From assembly GCF_008831285.2 (NCBI RefSeq), contig NC_045148.1, positions 21,695,002-21,759,001 of the forward strand: a DNA stretch of 64,000 nucleotides, read 5' to 3'. Below are positions 31,956 to 43,289 of this stretch, in pieces. The DNA is from Nymphaea colorata (Eukaryota > Streptophyta > Magnoliopsida > Nymphaeales > Nymphaeaceae). How positions within the stretch are numbered: the stretch's first letter is position 1; every line of letters begins with the position of its first letter. The position numbers and the translations under genes are program-made. The notes beneath the pieces were generated by a model. That model searched no databases. It was not told the DNA's origin and saw nothing but the letters and a program-made list of their open reading frames with translations.

Positions 31956-33839
31956 TCAGACTTTTTCTTGGCAGGTCTTATCTTATTTTCCTTTACCAGT
32001 TTTCCACTCTATTCAGTCCCAAATCAAAGTTGTCAATTTGAACTTTTTTTTTTAAGATTACCAAATCTGGGCTTCGACCATAGTCACAAAGATCGTTTTT
32101 GCCTTTTAAATGGAGACGTTTTTGTCAACAACAAGCCTAGAAAAATGATAAAAATAATGGAAAAATATGGTACATTTTTAGAAAAAAGTAAAAAAACTTG
32201 AAAGTCAGAGAAAAATCAAATAAATGTGAAACTAATAAGGCAACATTAAAAAAATAGATAAGAAATAAATAAGAATTAGAAAGTGGAAACAAGCAGTTTG
32301 ACAATAGAAAAGAGTGAAAAAATGCCTGAACTGAAAAAAAGGAAAAATGAGAATAATGCAGAAAAACGCGTTTTTTTGCTATGCCATTTTTTTCAAAAAT
32401 GAAACAACAGTTTTTGTCTTTTTATTAGGCTGACTTATTTTTCACACATTTAATGTTTTTTTTTTAAAATGCAACTACTATGTTGCTTGGTTAGTGCAAA
32501 TATGGGGATCCATATAATAGCATGCATAGTTTAGTTTTAACCAACGTAAATGAAGCAAGGATGGGATCAAGTTGAGTACGCTGTATCTTGTTAGTCAAAC
32601 TATCTCATCAGATTAGTTGGAAATATTGGCTTGAATCAGCCGATTCCTTCAAATCTATACTAAATCAATTTGATTCAGTCCACATCTTATTGGTTTTTAT
32701 TAGTTTTTATACATTGTCTAATTATGTTTTTTTTTTTTTAAATCCAAGTGTTAATATTTTTGTGCTGACTCACAACTTCATCCAAATCACCGGACTGGAG
32801 TTAGGCCAGCTTCATCGACTCTTTCAAAAGCAGAATTTTTTAGCGTCGCAGTCACACTATTGTGGCTGGCTGTGTTGAATATGAATGACTATTGACTCAA
32901 ATTAGGTGGCGTTTAATTGAGGTGCTAAGGAATGTTATCCAGGTTGTGTGGGGGACCCATCGTGTGGCACAGAGCTGAAATTCTTACCCAACCCAAACTT
33001 GGTCTACAGCCTGTGTTCGGTGTTTTGGGGTGCGGCCCCACTATGACCTCTTTGACTCATCTTTTCCAGTATCAGAGGTTGACACTCCTAACACTCAAAT
33101 ATAAACTGTCTGCCTGCTGGCCCATATCACACGGTCGTATTGTAAGAAATGTTTCAGAAAATTTAGCCTTGTTTTTCTCCAATTAAAATCGATGGAAGAC
33201 TAAGCCTGCTCTCTTGAAAAGTATGCGATATAGCTTTTTATTTCCACACTTTGGGTTTTCGGCACGCTCTTCTTATCTCCATGTCGAATGCCTTAATTAG
33301 TGCAATAGATTACATCAACATGATTTTGTCTTACCTTGGCAAACATAATTTCAATATCATGCTATTTTTGTTAGTTTTCAACTCTAGTTTTTTTTTTTTT
33401 ATTTCTATTTTTTTTTAATCAAAGTTGAGTACACTGCATATAGTGGAAGGGCCTGTTGGACATTTAACAGCGAACTATTCCCACCGATCAGATGATCGAT
33501 GTTACCAGAATGGGCCGAGACATTGTTTCCAATAAATGCTTCAGTTCTGTGGTCAACTCAAAAGCACTAGTCCTCGGGCTGCACACATGCAGTCGTTGCT
33601 GGGTTGAAGCTCCAGTTGATCTGTATAAGATCAAAAAAAGGTTGACTCGATAGACCAAAATCGTGGCTTGAGCTTGACTCGAGCTGTACAAGATCAGCAA
33701 AAGGTTGACTCAATAGACCAAATCGTGGCTTGAGTTTGTCATGTTTAAGTTCCTTTACCAACTTTTCCTTCAATTTCTTTGTTTTAAATTTGAAATTTTT
33801 TAAAAGAAGCTAATTAAAGAAAATGGAGACAAATTCATG
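31956..33839. other. Intergenic, diverged X-like module at 33230-33480
   Basis: Mostly AT-rich with no gene. About 33230-33480 weakly resembles the X module (TTTCCACACT, then GCCA, then GAGTACACTGCAT with ATAGTGG). The segment 33480-33720 has two imperfect copies of AAGGTTGACTC-ATAGACCAAAATCGTGGCTTGAG (about 33637-33670 and 33694-33735). Confidence 0.45.
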
Positions 33840-33925
33840 TAACTCAAACTCGACTCCTTTATAAACTTGAGTTATCAAATCGAGCATAACTGAACAAGCT
33901 CGAGTCGAGCTTCAGTTAACTTGAT
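33840..33925. repeat. GAGCTCGA-type degenerate repeat
   Basis: Short patch of alternating GAGCTCGAGTCGAG and CTCGAACTC words. The same type recurs at 35080-35230, 35970-36140, 52470-52590, 52760-52910 and 60170-60580. Partly palindromic; origin unknown. Confidence 0.6.
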
Positions 33926-33940
33926 TAATTGTACAGGGCA

Positions 33941-34390
33941 CTACTTAACTACTCTGGCTCCCTTTCTTACAGCTGTTCTTCCATTTTCTCTCCTTGACAA
34001 ACCTGGTGGTGAGTCGTTCACCATAACCTCACTCTCCAAACCAGTCATTTCTTTGCTAGTTTTCATTCCATCCAAACAAAATGAATCCTGAAATTTATTT
34101 TTTAATGGAGGAGAAAGAATCAAACCTGATGCGGACTCACGGTTCTCCCATTCTATTCTTTTGGTTATCATTTGAATCTCCATCTCCTGCTCTATCTTCT
34201 CGTCACCCACCAGCTGCTTGGTCTTCAAGTTACTCTGCAATTGTTGGTTTTCTGTAAATCAATCTCTGCATTCCAATCTTTCTGGGTCTAACGTTCATTT
34301 TCAACTTCCATCTGCCTATGGAGAAACCGAAACTTGTTATCCCCCGATTCTGGTTCCGCTTTTGATCTGGGTCTCTCTTTTGTTAACTCT
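33941..34390 (-). other. Coding-like fragment conserved with 58200-58675
   Basis: The minus strand has a 99-residue frame (33941-34240) with EKIEQEMEIQMITKRIEWEN and SPPLKNKFQDSFCLDG motifs. The plus strand at 58346-58675 has a frame with the same words; about three quarters of residues agree by eye. The DNA match continues upstream to about 34390. No known domain is recognised. It could be a piece of a LINE ORF1 or another transposon protein; this is a guess. Confidence 0.5.
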
Positions 34391-34592
34391 GTGTGTTGGG
34401 GGTTGGCGAGTAAGTAGGAGATTTTGGCTTGGTTGGATTCTGGCATTCATAATGATCCTTAGCCATCATTTGATGGTTTCAGTCTGATCATACACTCTGC
34501 CTGCAGATGGATTGGAGACTCTCATAAGGTAGGGTACTGGGTGAAAAAGCGTGGATGCGGGGTTTTTTATTCTGGAGTTTGTTATGTCCAAG

Positions 34593-34976
34593 TCAGACTA
34601 TGTTAGGGTGCCAAGGAGATCTTAGTTGGAATTCTTTGTAGCCTACCATGATTTGATGGGGTGGTTGGCATTTCAGCGGCTCCCATAGGCTGGAGGAACA
34701 CACGGTTTCACTGCATGAAAGAGGTTGATTAAGTGCCTCACGGATCTGGGGATCATGTTCTTTTAAGGAAGATTTTTGTTCTGGTGCATTGCAATCCTGC
34801 GTTTGAGGTAGTGAAAGTCTTGCATCGCTGCATTGGTTTGCATTCTTCTGTTGAATGGTCGACTCCTTAAAGGTGTCCGTGTTGGTTATTTTTTCTGTAC
34901 ATTTTTTAATTTTGTTGAACAAATTGAGAGACTGCTCCTCCCAGCCGTTCATTAAGCAAAGCAATTTTGAGCTCAT
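34593..34976 (-). other. Unassigned 127-residue open frame
   Basis: Polar, Gln/Lys/Ser-rich frame on the same strand as, and upstream of, the conserved fragment 33941-34390, so it may be part of the same decayed transposon gene. No motif recognised; could be a chance frame. Confidence 0.25.
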
Positions 34977-35079
34977 ATTTGAATCTAGGTTCCATTTGAT
35001 AGCTTCAGATCTAAGGATCCGGAGTTGATTTTTAACACTTGGATCTTAGATCAAAGGATTTCAAAAATGTGGTTTCTAG

Positions 35080-35230
35080 CATGGGTGAACTTGAGCTGAG
35101 TCGAGCCCAAGCTTGGTCAGCTCGAACTCCGCTCGCCTTCTATGTTGAACAACTCGAGCTCGAATCCAGTTATATAATTTCAACTTGAGCTCGGCTCAAT
35201 CAAGCGTGTCAGAGCTCAAGATCATTTAAC
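35080..35230. repeat. GAGCTCGA-type degenerate repeat
   Basis: Words GAGCTGAGTCGAGCC, GAGCTCGAAT and GAGCTCGGCTCAA alternate over 150 bases. With 35970-36140 it brackets the GAGGGTTTC array. Confidence 0.55.
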
Positions 35231-35389
35231 TAGTATATAAGTGTGTCGTTTGTATACTATGGCAAAATATGGCAGCAAGCATGCTGCCGCTATGGAAGAG
35301 ATGAAGCAGAGTATATATGTAGAAAAAGAGAAATCATATGAGATATTTGGATTTTAAGTTTTGCATTTTCAAGGAACTCTCGCTCATGC

Positions 35390-35770
35390 TCAGCGCTGAA
35401 TGAAGGTTTCAGATCACTTGCTGGAACGAGGGTTTCATGAACCTGAAAGCCCTCTCTCCCGCGCCACCCTTTGCTGAGCGAGGGTTTCTGATTAATGTGA
35501 GGTTTTCAGATTGATTTGAAACCCTTTGCTTTGCTGAATGAGGGTTTCATCCCTCACTCGCTGCGAACGAGGGTGTTTTGAAACCCTCGCTTGTTGGAGC
35601 AAGGTTTTGAAGAAAGAAACCCTTGCTCCAGCAAATGAGGGTTTTAGATTCCAAAGCTCCAGTGAACGAGGGTTTCATCCCTCACTCGCTGCGAGCGAAG
35701 GTGTTCCGAAACCACGTTTGTTGGAGTAAGGGTTTCGAAGAAACCCTCGTTCCAATGAGCGACCCTCGAC
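35390..35770. repeat. GAGGGTTTC tandem and inverted array
   Basis: At least ten occurrences of GAGGGTTTC or its complement GAAACCCTC. Two longer units, about 35549-35630 and 35668-35752, are roughly 85% alike and share TTTCATCCCTCACTCGCTGCGA. Because both orientations alternate, the strand can fold on itself. Open frames here are artefacts of the repeat. Confidence 0.8.
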
Positions 35771-35969
35771 TTAGAGTTAGAGAGAGGGAGAGAGAGAGAG
35801 AGGCGTACCTTGACAGGCTTTGCAGCAGCAAATGAGAAGGGCAACGGTGGTATTGGGCATTTGGATGAGACGCTTTTCAATTGGATGAAGCATTGAAGAA
35901 GAAAGAGAAGAGAGAGAATGCACGGGATGGCATGAAACGTGAAATGGAAAAAACAAAATAACTACTACT

Positions 35970-36140
35970 TTTGCTCGAGGCGAGTCGAGCTTAAAACATT
36001 CGAGTTCAATGAATTTGAACTCGGCTCGACTGAAAAAAGAGTTGAAAAATGATCTCGAGTTTGGCTCGTTTATTAAAATAGTTGGCTCGAACTCGATTTT
36101 GAGTCGAGGTTTAATGAGCCGTGCTCAGCTCGTTGTTCAC
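35970..36140. repeat. GAGCTCGA-type degenerate repeat
   Basis: CGAGGCGAGTCGAGC, GAACTCGGCTCGA and GAGTCGAGG words; see 35080-35230. Confidence 0.55.
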
Positions 36141-36179
36141 CCTCTGTAAACTGTGTTCGGTAATGCAAAGCTTGCATCC

Positions 36180-36700
36180 TCGCCTCTCTCTCTCTCTCTC
36201 TCTGCCCTGACCATGGCAGTGTATTTTTTTTTCTTGTCTCTTCGTCATCATAAGCAAAGGGCATCTTCTATGGCTGAGCTCTCTCTTTTCAGTGGTGGTT
36301 GCTGTTTTCTTTTTTTACTGATCTCCTCTTCATCATCACAGACGAAGGGCATCTTTTGTGGGTGAGTTCTATCTTTTCAAGTGTCTGCAGATATACTCGG
36401 AGATGGTCAGGCAAGTCATCTCCCTCCCTCTCCCTCCCTCCCTCTATCCCTCTCCCTCTCCCTCCCTCTATCCCACTCCCTCCCTCCCTCTCCTTCTCTC
36501 TCTCTCTGTCTGAAATCATCAACAGTGCTGATGGTTTTTATTTCTCTTTCTTGAAATCCACAGGCTCATCAAAAGTGTTGAAGTTCCCTGCACTTAGGAG
36601 TGTTAAAGGTAGTGTCTAAAGAGGGCTTAGAGCTCTCATCTCCATCGACTGAGCTTCAACATCTCTCTCTCTCTCTTTCTCTCTCTCAAAAAGCTATTTC
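36180..36700. repeat. CT and CCCT microsatellites
   Basis: CT runs at about 36182-36202 and 36663-36687 and a CCCTCCCT-rich stretch at 36418-36508. Between them two copies of a GAAGGGCATCTTT-like word are present. No gene supported. Confidence 0.7.
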
Positions 36701-39347
36701 TGAAACCATTGCATTGCCAACAGTTTATCTTCGTAGTGTTCTTTCGTGGAGAGAAAGCGCCATGGGCAGCTGATAGTTTCAATTGCTTTTTGAAAGATTT
36801 TGAGAATCATATCTTCTAGTTGGTTCTAGGTGGGGAGAAGGGACCATGGCAAGAGATAGGTCCATAATGTGAGATCCACGCAAATGATCAGACAGGGGTG
36901 GCTCGAGTCTCATGTTCTAGGTGTTACGCCTCGAGGCCACAAATGGTGGCAAGTGCAATGATGCAGGCCTTCCTACAGGGAGGCCATGAACCAGGGCCAG
37001 CATGGCCAAGCGAGGCCAAGAGAGCAGAGTGCCTTCGGCCAGGTTTGCAGCCAGCATAATGGAAAGCATAGATGGGCTAAAGGAGGCTAACGCAGAACTT
37101 GAAGTTGATGCAGCGGGCGGTGTGGGCGGAGCATCATCAGCGGAGCATGGGCAGCAGGCTGAAGACTGCAAGGCTGAGTGGGCACGGGAACTATACCTAG
37201 ATCCGGTTATAGCGAGTTCGAACCCTGAGACTAGTCCTGAACCCGTGACAGAAAAGCCAAACTCACTGAACTTCCGAGACATCTTGTCTCGATTTCCCTT
37301 TCATGCATTTGCTTATAGTCAAGTCCTTTATTTCAGAAAGTGTCTCGGTTCATGTGTTAGAACCATTTTTATTTCAAGTACTTGAACTCTTTTGTAAGTC
37401 TTTTTTCAGTATGCAATCAAGAATTAGAAGTTGAGTTTTCTTGTGAATTGGCTCTTGCCTCTCTCTTCCTCTCATCATCTTACCGCCGGTGACTGGAATC
37501 CCAAGGCTCCAACCCGTGGCTCTGGTTCAAGCAAAACAAGTATGGAGACGACCTTTGAGGCAACCAAAAATCCTCTTAGAGCATCTTCATCCTACACACA
37601 AATTCCCCGACCGAATCACTAGGGTGCAACTTCCTCATCCCTGGAAGAAGTTAGAGGCTGGAGAACTATCTTGGGAAGGCTTGACGGAAATCGACTCGTG
37701 GCTCTAGTCGACTAGTAATCAAGCAACGACTCCAACTGCTAGAGATCAAGGGAGGAACCAAATTCATCTCCCGGTTCCTTCCACCTCAAGAAGAGCTTAA
37801 GACAGGTTAAGATCGGCCCTAGTAAGCTGCTTAATCTCTTCCAAAATCAGAGAAAGAGACGCCAGAAAGGTATATCGCGGCCTAGTCTATCGGACTGATT
37901 GTCAAGGTGAGAATCTGAAGGTTCATCGGAATCCATTGGTAGAAGGCCAGTCGGATTTCTGTGAGTTCGACGGCGAATCAACCTGAGAAGTCTGTTTTCG
38001 GCAGCAACAAGTCACTCCGCATCAATTGAGAATTGCTGTCTAGAAAGGAGATGGATTTTCTCAAATAGCCAACCCTTAATCAACCACATCGCTCGCTCGG
38101 CTTGGCGGAAACCAAGCAGTGCCTGGCGGAAGTTGCATGTGAAATCTGAAGCAACCAAGGGTGAATTTAACTCTCTCATTCACCCCAGCATAATCACCCA
38201 GATCTTAGCAACATCCCCACCAAGTTTCAGGCGAATCCGACCAGCCATCGTGAAGAACTTTCTCCCGGTCAAAAATCTGTGTGCTGCCCCGGAGTAACCA
38301 ATCGCTGTTACTTTTCCGATCAGTTTCAGTCCAGCCCGATCATTTCAGTGGATTCGGTCTTCTTAATTTTTTGATTACCTGCGGGCACCAGCTTGACTTG
38401 GGGTGGTGGTAGGGTGAGCTAAGTCCAAAAACCCGTCCTCAGTTCGGATTGCAGTCCCAGAAAACATTTGACCTTCTGTTCCTCAGAGAATAAAGAAGTA
38501 CCCAAAAAATTGTTTCGATGGAGAGAAGAACCTATGATTAGCTTTGTGGGAAATTTCCAAACAAAGAGACCTATTCTATGGTCACTACTAACAATTTCAA
38601 TTATTTTGTTGTTTTGGGTTCCACATTTTTTTTGTCTTTTCACATGATGTATCTCTCTATATCTGGCTGGCAAAAAAGCAAGAGACCCCGCCACGTCATT
38701 CGAATGAATGAGGAGGGATCTCCATTCATTAGGATCAACGGTATCAACTACCGATGAAATCGACCCCCACAGCTAAATAATATAAAAACATGGAAGATGT
38801 TTTTGACCAATAGCAGGCTCCCGAATCAAAGTGGTTTGGTTTCTCGAGGAAGATTGATAGTAAAATCCAGTCTTTCTGACAAGCCATTTATCGCTGAAAT
38901 CACGATCAATCATTTTGGGAAAGCCGTTTCGATTCATTGGAACAACTCGATGAATTTAGTCACACACGCTCCTACTATGTATGATATGATCCGGCCGATC
39001 GAGATGTATGGATCCATGGATCCGTGAAGGTACTCCTGATGGATTGAATACCATATATCCATACCACAAATGCAATTGTATGCCATTATCTATCAACAAA
39101 ATGGAAAGGACATTCTGGAAAGGTTATGGAAAGGTCAGGACTTTCTTGAAAGGCTACGATCTGGCTACACGTTCCATGGGTGGCTGGATAATGCTGTAGT
39201 CGCTGGTCTCCCTTCCCACCTATGTGTCTATTAGGTATAGAATCTAAAAGTATTGAGGCATTACGGGCTTGCATACCATACTCAGCTTCCACCATAAACC
39301 ATCACTTCTGGATTCCCACCCTGTATGGCACTGAAAGCTGGAGCTCA

Positions 39348-39397
39348 GTGGCCGATGCCGGATTAATCGTATTCTGGACTGGAGCAATGAACCTTTT
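39348..39397 (+). pseudogene. psbC: Plastid psbC fragment
   Basis: Reads [14 protein letters not shown], matching HAGLIVFWAGAMNL near the N-terminus of the CP43 protein of photosystem II; DNA agreement is high over about 45 bases and then stops. Too short to encode anything. Confidence 0.7.
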
Positions 39398-39921
39398 GGA
39401 TTTGTTCAGAATGAGAAAATTATATCCGGTCTTGCTTCTACCTTTCCGGTCATTCTAGATACAATTTGAAATATTGGATCTTTCATTATTTATACGTGTA
39501 TCAGAAGCTTGTTTTCAGGAAACCGCTCGCTGCTCTTTTGTGCTGCTGGTGGCGCGGGTCTGCGCACACAAGATGAGACTTTACCACTGTGGAGTGGCTT
39601 TTTCAAAAGGAAGAAGATTCTGATAAACTCAGATTTTCAGCTAGCCCGCGGCTGTAGATATTGGTATTTTAAGAATACACCTCGACAATGCATTACAGAT
39701 GTATGATCATTATGCTTCAACCCTTTTTTCTAGGTTCATCGATATTGAAACAATCGAACGTAGATTCGCCACGGGGGAAATCCTAGGGGTTGTGGAGAGG
39801 GCTGCTTTGCAAGTGCTTTGTAAGCTTTGCTCGTCAAGCTGGGGAAGTTTTGTCTTTTCAAAAGTTATTGTCTGATGGTCTATCAGAGTGAGTATGAATC
39901 AGCCCTATGCTTTGCTCATGT

Positions 39922-39966
39922 AGCGGCTCCTGATTCGGGGGCTTCGGCTATAGCCGAACGAGGGGG
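39922..39966 (+). pseudogene. rpoB: Plastid rpoB fragment
   Basis: Reads DSGASAIAERGG, matching DSGALAIAEREG of the plastid RNA polymerase beta subunit. DNA agreement covers about 35-40 bases. Flanks are not rpoB. Confidence 0.6.
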
Positions 39967-40145
39967 CTTGCTTAAGAATAAGAAAGAGGAATTGACTTTG
40001 GAACGCCTAATAGGCGGCCAGAGACGGAGATCAATCCTCAGGTGGTATACCTTTGACTTGGTTCGCACAACCAAAAAATTATTGCAAAGGACTTTTCCAT
40101 AACCTTTCCATTAATGAGACTGAAGGTCACTGATTGAGGTCAGAC

Positions 40146-40228
40146 AATAATCGCCGGTCAGCCATACGGCTGTAAATCCATTCCCGGGCCTTGTACACAC
40201 ACCTGTCATATTGTGGGATTTTATTTGA
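40146..40228 (+). pseudogene. rrn16: Plastid 16S rRNA 3' end fragment
   Basis: Contains TAATCGCCGGTCAGCCATAC and TTCCCGGGCCTTGTACACAC, the conserved 3' region of bacterial-type 16S rRNA as in plastids, with several substitutions and ending near the TATTGTGGGA equivalent. A relic, not a functional rRNA gene. Confidence 0.85.
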
Positions 40229-42173
40229 AACAAGTAGTTTTCTTGGTTGGTTAATTTAATCTGTGGATCATACCAATCAAATTGCTTCTATTTGGTTTTC
40301 ATGGAAACAAAACAAGCGAACTTTATATAGATCCACCCTGATCGAGATATACTCTCTTTTGCCTAAGAAAGATTGACTGAATCATCAAATCAATTCAATA
40401 ATCGGAGCAGGGCTGGGGAAAGCTTGAACCCAATTCCTACAGTGATGGATATATCTCCTTCTTCTAATGGCATACCATGACAACCTTTCCTTTCCATTTT
40501 TTCTTACTATATTATGTCATAGTCACACTAATTTTTGATGGTCAGTACTAATGGCATTTATTTTTTGGTCAAGTGAGTAGTAATGCCATACCAGTCAAGA
40601 ATTGGGGCCTCACAATCACTAGCCATCGAAGGATCAGAAAAAAATGGGTCCGATCTCTTGCAGGAATGGTTTGATTTGCCCATGTCAGTTGAATTCATTA
40701 CTAGAGTTTGAATTAATTGCAAGGGTACTGCCATCAAGAGGGCACTAAATCGAGTTAAGGAGAGGGTGCAGGCTGCAACCGTTACACGTCGCAGCCTCCT
40801 CTTGAGCTCCCGTCTTAAAAGCGAGAGTTACAAATCCCTCCACCGAGTGTCTCTTCAGCCGTTCACCTCCACTGGCACCATCATTGAGGAGTTAAGGTAC
40901 GTATTCGATTTCCTTAGCTAGGGAGACCCTTCTCAAACTTCTTAGCCTCTTCACCTCTCATAACCGACCCATTCCACTTCACGCAAGCCTTAATCAACCT
41001 CCACCTCGTGCTAACTCCTCCTCCTCATCATTACTAGCCTTCACCCATCATTAGTGAAACCACTACCCTCGCATGTCTCTTGACTTAACCCCTTAGCCTA
41101 ACTGATCCTAATCATTAGTGTAATCTTCTCTCGTGTAACTCTCCACACTCTCTCGCACAACCCTTCACCTATCTCTAAGTCATAACGACCTCTTAGCAAT
41201 TAACCTCCATCTCACGTCTAGACCAAGCCCACTCCACTACCAAATGACTTCCAACTAGACCTAACCCACTTCACCTAAACCGAGCCTACCTTAACCTATA
41301 CCAAGCTCACCTCCTTGTTCCGAGCTCCGCTTGTCCCCTTGGAGACTAACTATTTAGGTTCCGTCTCCAAGGATTGGTCGTGTGCATCTCAGTTCACCAC
41401 ATCCACTTATCGGACAACCTCTTTCTTGCAACCTCCATTGCTGCACCCTTCCACCGAACATAGTCATAAGCACAAGGCGACCTCAGCCAGGCTTGCCGAG
41501 CCCCTGCCTCCATCCGGGCACTGCTCCATCACGTTGCTGTCTCTCTTAGCCGTCCGAGCCTGCAGCAACCACACTCCATCCATTAGGTGTAGCAGGCAGC
41601 CCCAGTGCCGTCCCCTTCCATTGCCGGGACACTCCGTCTCTCCGGCCAGCTTCCACCAATCCACAAGCTGTCCTAGGCCAGGCGGCCCTATCCTTCGTTC
41701 CCCCTCCTTGCTGAGATATCCGAGAGTGGCTTGCCACTGTTTTTCAATCGGATCAATTGCTGTTAAGTCGATCTCTCATCGGCTAGATAACTTCTCAACA
41801 TCCTATTGAATGGGGTTACGCCAAGGACATATCTGCAGGTAGTTAGACCACCAAAGGGAAAGGACATGGTTTGGCTATTCTAGGGATTGTATGAATGGTT
41901 TGTGAATGAATGTTGAGTGAGTTGTGACAGTTAAATTTGTCTCGCTCACATTTGTACAAGCCTTGATCCCCTTAGTGTTGTAGTAGGAATTAAACCATGG
42001 GTCTGGGAAAACACTTACCCAGGGTACTATTAAGCCAGGGTTGCTGTCCAGTGGTGATAATTTGTAAATGTAATTTGCTTAAGTTTGGACTTTAGGCTTC
42101 CACGCTAGTTGATTCTGGACTTGGGATCTATTTCGGGCGTAGAAATCGCTAGCCAGGTTAGGTTCCCACCAGT

Positions 42174-42185
42174 TGGTATCAGAGT
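42174..42185 (+). other. Primer binding site of second gypsy element
   Basis: TGGTATCAGAGT two bases after the LTR end CCCACCA, the methionine tRNA type. It shows that 36922-42171 is a 5' LTR. Confidence 0.88.
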
Positions 42186-43185
42186 GCACTTATTGCACCA
42201 GTGGTAGTTTCAGTTGGGTTTTCAAATTGTAGCAGAGGATTTTGCAGTTTGGCAGCAGGTTATGTCAGATTTCAGTTGAGTTTAGGAAGTATACACTTGG
42301 ATTTCATAGCAGGATGTGTTAGAATAGCAGCCGTCTGAAGAAAAGTGAGAACAGTTCAGACCAATCAAACAAGTAAATCCAGGCAAGTTTCTGGTGATCT
42401 ATGTGAGTGAGCTCCCTACCCACCTGTTTGTAAATATTTCGGACATTTTGTCCAAATTTCGTGACAAACGGAGTTCATTTGGTGCAGCAAATGTCAAATT
42501 ACATATTCAGCAGCCAGTGTATTACAGTTTCTGAAAGACCAAAACTACACCAGATTCTGGTGGCCGGTGCTGTCACCTCCATCATCGGAATTGGTTGAGT
42601 GTAGGCTTCTTGAAGCGTCTACTTCTCAGGTATCTCCACTTAAAATTTCTGATTTTTTGGAGTTACAGTTGAAAAGTTATGATTTTTTTAGTGGACCCCT
42701 GTTGCTAGAAGTTTCCTGCGCGGCTGAAGAACGAGCGACGAGCTTGACAACTGATGTCCAGGCATCACTTTCTATGCCGATCGACTTAGATTGGGGAGAA
42801 TTAGAAACTGAACTTGGTGCCATTGGATTTCCTAGCGTGTCTAGTATTTTTCAGCCAAGTTTCATGAGTTTTAGGGTAGACTTGAAGTTATTGAATTTAC
42901 AAGCCGCGCTGGTTTTCTAAAGAATTTCCGGCGACCAGCACAATAACATTGGTTTTCCTTCAGTCGTTACGTAGCAGCAGTTCGTTGATTGTTTGATCAG
43001 TCATGCTGCAGGACTAGGAGCAGAATTTTCAGTGGGAAGAAAGTCAAACCCACTGTCCATGATTCCCGAGCAAGAAGTTGAGACTTCCAGCCGAGAAGAA
43101 CAAGTCGAATCCAACTTACTCGATATGGAAACCTTACACAAGGCCGATGTGAATTCCCTTGAGTCTAACATGAACAAATGCGTCA
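42186..43185 (+). mobile_element. Interior start of second gypsy element, to the gap
   Basis: About 1 kb of leader-like sequence downstream of the PBS. A 117-residue frame at 42567-42920 and a frame running into the gap from 42993 have no recognised motif. The element is cut by the assembly gap, so its length and coding content are unknown. Confidence 0.5.
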
Positions 43186-43285
43186 NNNNNNNNNNNNNNN
43201 NNNNNNNNNNNNNNNNNNNNNNNNNNNNNNNNNNNNNNNNNNNNNNNNNNNNNNNNNNNNNNNNNNNNNNNNNNNNNNNNNNNNN
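43186..43285. other. Assembly gap (100 N)
   Basis: Exactly 100 N, the usual placeholder for a gap of unknown size. The sides belong to different repeats: gypsy interior on the left, GATCTGGA minisatellite block on the right. Confidence 0.99.
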
Positions 43286-43289
43286 TACA

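Larger units (their letters stand above)
38440..40600. other. Organelle-derived mosaic insertion
   Basis: About 2.1 kb containing scattered short matches to plastid genes psbC, rpoB and 16S rRNA in an order not found in a plastid genome, separated by sequence I cannot place. Best explained as patchwork plastid or mitochondrial DNA captured by the nucleus. Outer limits are approximate. Confidence 0.55.
36922..42171 (+). mobile_element. 5' LTR of a second gypsy-type element, interrupted
   Basis: Begins TGTTACGCC after GTTCTAGG and ends GGTTCCCACCA directly before a PBS. Start and end sections resemble the young LTR: CAGAGTGCC and CGGCCAG words about 100 bases in, CACCAAGTTTCAG modules near 38218, and near the end GAATGGTTTGTGAATGAATG and TAGTAGGAATTAAACC. 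Between about 38440 and 40600 unrelated organelle-like DNA is inserted. Without it the LTR would be about 3.1 kb. The left boundary is less certain than the right, and no target duplication could be checked because the other end is beyond the gap. Confidence 0.7.

Noticed and set aside
35390-35770. AAACCCT words that look like plant telomere repeats
   Set aside because: They are part of the longer word GAAACCCTCGCTC, not tandem 7-base units, so there is no interstitial telomere here.
35538-35835. Frames that repeat a CWSKVLKKETLAP-like word
   Set aside because: Produced by the GAGGGTTTC array in several frames and both strands.
36299-36619. Frame rich in SLSLPPSIPLPLPPS, like an extensin or proline-rich protein
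   Set aside because: It is a translated CCCT/CT microsatellite, with no signal peptide or repeat typical of cell-wall proteins.
37002-37385. 127-residue frame considered as a gag or host gene
   Set aside because: It lies in the first part of the second LTR and corresponds to the start of the young LTR; no known motif.
40230-40560. Further plastid genes next to the 16S rRNA piece
   Set aside because: Sequence style looks organellar but I could not match any stretch to a specific gene.
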